A stretch of DNA of 45,074 nt, taken from NCBI RefSeq assembly GCF_900103805.1, contig NZ_FNIB01000019.1, forward strand, positions 1-45,074, in the 5' to 3' direction. A program made the translations under genes and the position numbers. Under the pieces are notes generated by a model. That model had not been told where the DNA came from, made no database searches, and worked only from the letters and a program-made list of their open reading frames with translations. Origin of the DNA: Cryobacterium flavum (GTDB lineage: Bacteria; Actinomycetota; Actinomycetes; Actinomycetales; Microbacteriaceae). Position 1 is the first letter of the stretch, and the number at the start of each line of letters is the position of its first letter. Of the stretch, positions 44,517 to 45,074 are shown piece by piece.

Positions 44517-44807
44517 ATGACCGCAGCACGTAGGCGTTTCACTCAGGAGTTCAAGGACGAGCTGTGCCGTGAGGTGATCAACACCTCCAAACCGATCAAG
44601 GACGTCGCCACCGCGTATGGCGTCGGCGCTGAGTCTCTTCGGAACTGGCTCAACAAATACCGCGAGGAGAACGGCGGTACCGAAGCGGACCTGACCGTCT
44701 CGGAACGGGCCCGACTTAAGGAGCTCGAGCGGGAAGTTCAGGAGCTGCGGGCGGAGACCGCATTCTTGAAAAAAGCCAGCGCTTACTTCGCGCGGGAGCA
44801 GCGGTAG
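44517..44807 (+). CDS. IS3-family transposase OrfA
   Basis: 96-aa DNA-binding subunit. Helix-turn-helix RRFTQEFKDELCREVI, KDVATAYGVGAESLRNWL, then the leucine-zipper coiled coil LKELEREVQELRAETAFLKK with the end KKASAYFAREQR typical of IS3 OrfA. Its stop TAG overlaps the GTG of OrfB; the usual product is a frameshift or coupled OrfAB fusion. Confidence 0.93.
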   Translation: MTAARRRFTQEFKDELCREVINTSKPIKDVATAYGVGAESLRNWLNKYREENGGTEADLTVSERARLKELEREVQELRAETAFLKKASAYFAREQR

Positions 44808-45074
44808 TGAGCAAGTACGAATACATCGACTCCCAAAAATCGGACCCCGCCAACCAGAATTCGGTCGTGAAAATGTGCCTCTGGTTGGCCGTCTCCACGT
44901 CCGGTTTCTACCACTGGGCAATGCGGCCGCAGTCCGCGACCGCGGCCCGCCGAGAGGCCCTGATCGCCCGGATTCAGTACTTCTTCGAGGAGTCCGACGG
45001 CACCTACGGATACCGCCGGATCCACGCCGACCTGGGTGCCGAGCAGACCGAGTGCTCGCCCGAGCTGGTGCGGC
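44807..45074 (+). CDS. IS3-family transposase OrfB, 3' partial
   Basis: First 89 codons of the catalytic subunit, starting at GTG 44807 and running off the window. The HTH_21 motif DGTYGYRRIHADLG and the preceding CLWLAVSTSGFYHWAMRP are diagnostic for IS3 OrfB. The DDE catalytic residues lie downstream, not visible here. Confidence 0.92.
   Translation, partial: MSKYEYIDSQKSDPANQNSVVKMCLWLAVSTSGFYHWAMRPQSATAARREALIARIQYFFEESDGTYGYRRIHADLGAEQTECSPELVR

Larger units (their letters stand above)
44457..45074 (+). mobile_element. IS3-family insertion sequence, 3' part outside window
   Basis: Left end set approximately at TGCGGATATCTCGGACAG (about 44457), where LCP homology stops. Two overlapping transposase genes in the usual orfA-orfB arrangement follow. 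The right end and any target-site duplication lie beyond base 45074. Confidence 0.8.

Noticed and set aside
1..45074. CRISPR array, toxin-antitoxin pair, prophage or restriction system
   Set aside because: No regularly spaced repeats and no protein of these families is visible in the window.

Overview
The window is high-GC DNA from an actinobacterium, most likely a member of the Microbacteriaceae (a Cryobacterium- or Leifsonia-like genome; the genus is my inference). Two things support this: GTG starts are frequent, and gene order follows the conserved actinobacterial block known from Mycobacterium tuberculosis Rv2215-Rv2246 (dlaT/sucB, lipB, lipA, DUF4191, RDD, glnA, glnE, glnA2, panB, zinc-ribbon protein, Nif3, ahpE, aceE, pucR/fasR, fabD, acpP, fabF).

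Positions 1-8 kb carry the 3' part of a dihydrolipoamide acyltransferase (E2) with a long Ala/Pro linker, a membrane-anchored pseudokinase, the lipoate genes lipB-lipA, DUF4191 and RDD membrane proteins, and glutamine synthetase glnA behind a textbook four-half-site GlnR box. Positions 8-15.5 kb hold glnE, glnA2, panB, a small conserved protein, map and ppgK. Between 15.5 and 17.2 kb lie remnants of a tripartite tricarboxylate transporter and its CitA/CitB-type two-component system, collapsed by deletion. Positions 17.2-22 kb carry rnpB, the zinc-ribbon protein, Nif3, a small unknown, two tandem GAF-ANTAR regulators, tRNA-Val(UAC) and an AhpE-type peroxiredoxin. Positions 22.2-29.9 kb carry aceE followed by a fatty-acid synthesis cluster (PucR/FasR regulator, fabD, fabH, acpP, fabF) and a strong terminator.

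From 30 kb onward the content is accessory: DUF3145, a ~530-bp non-coding stretch with hairpins and an orphan intrinsic terminator, a secreted beta-helix protein, a family-A DNA polymerase, a COG4315-type lipoprotein, and a kdp locus that has lost kdpB and kdpC and has kdpA joined to kdpD. Then come a truncated ScyD-like gene, an F420-reductase-like protein, several small enzymes, a dienelactone hydrolase with an amber codon, DUF808, an unknown membrane protein, a frameshifted VOC protein and a LytR-CpsA-Psr gene cut by an IS3-family element that runs off the window.

Functionally, E2 + LipB/LipA + AceE form the pyruvate dehydrogenase and lipoylation set. GlnA/GlnE with the GlnR box form a nitrogen module. 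FabD/FabH/AcpP/FabF are a type II fatty acid synthesis set fed by acetyl-CoA from AceE. The most notable non-routine signals are the pseudokinase, three deletion scars (two of them inside two-component-system/transporter loci), and the non-coding region around 30.6-31.0 kb. I did not find a clearly new defence or mobile system, and no CRISPR array.
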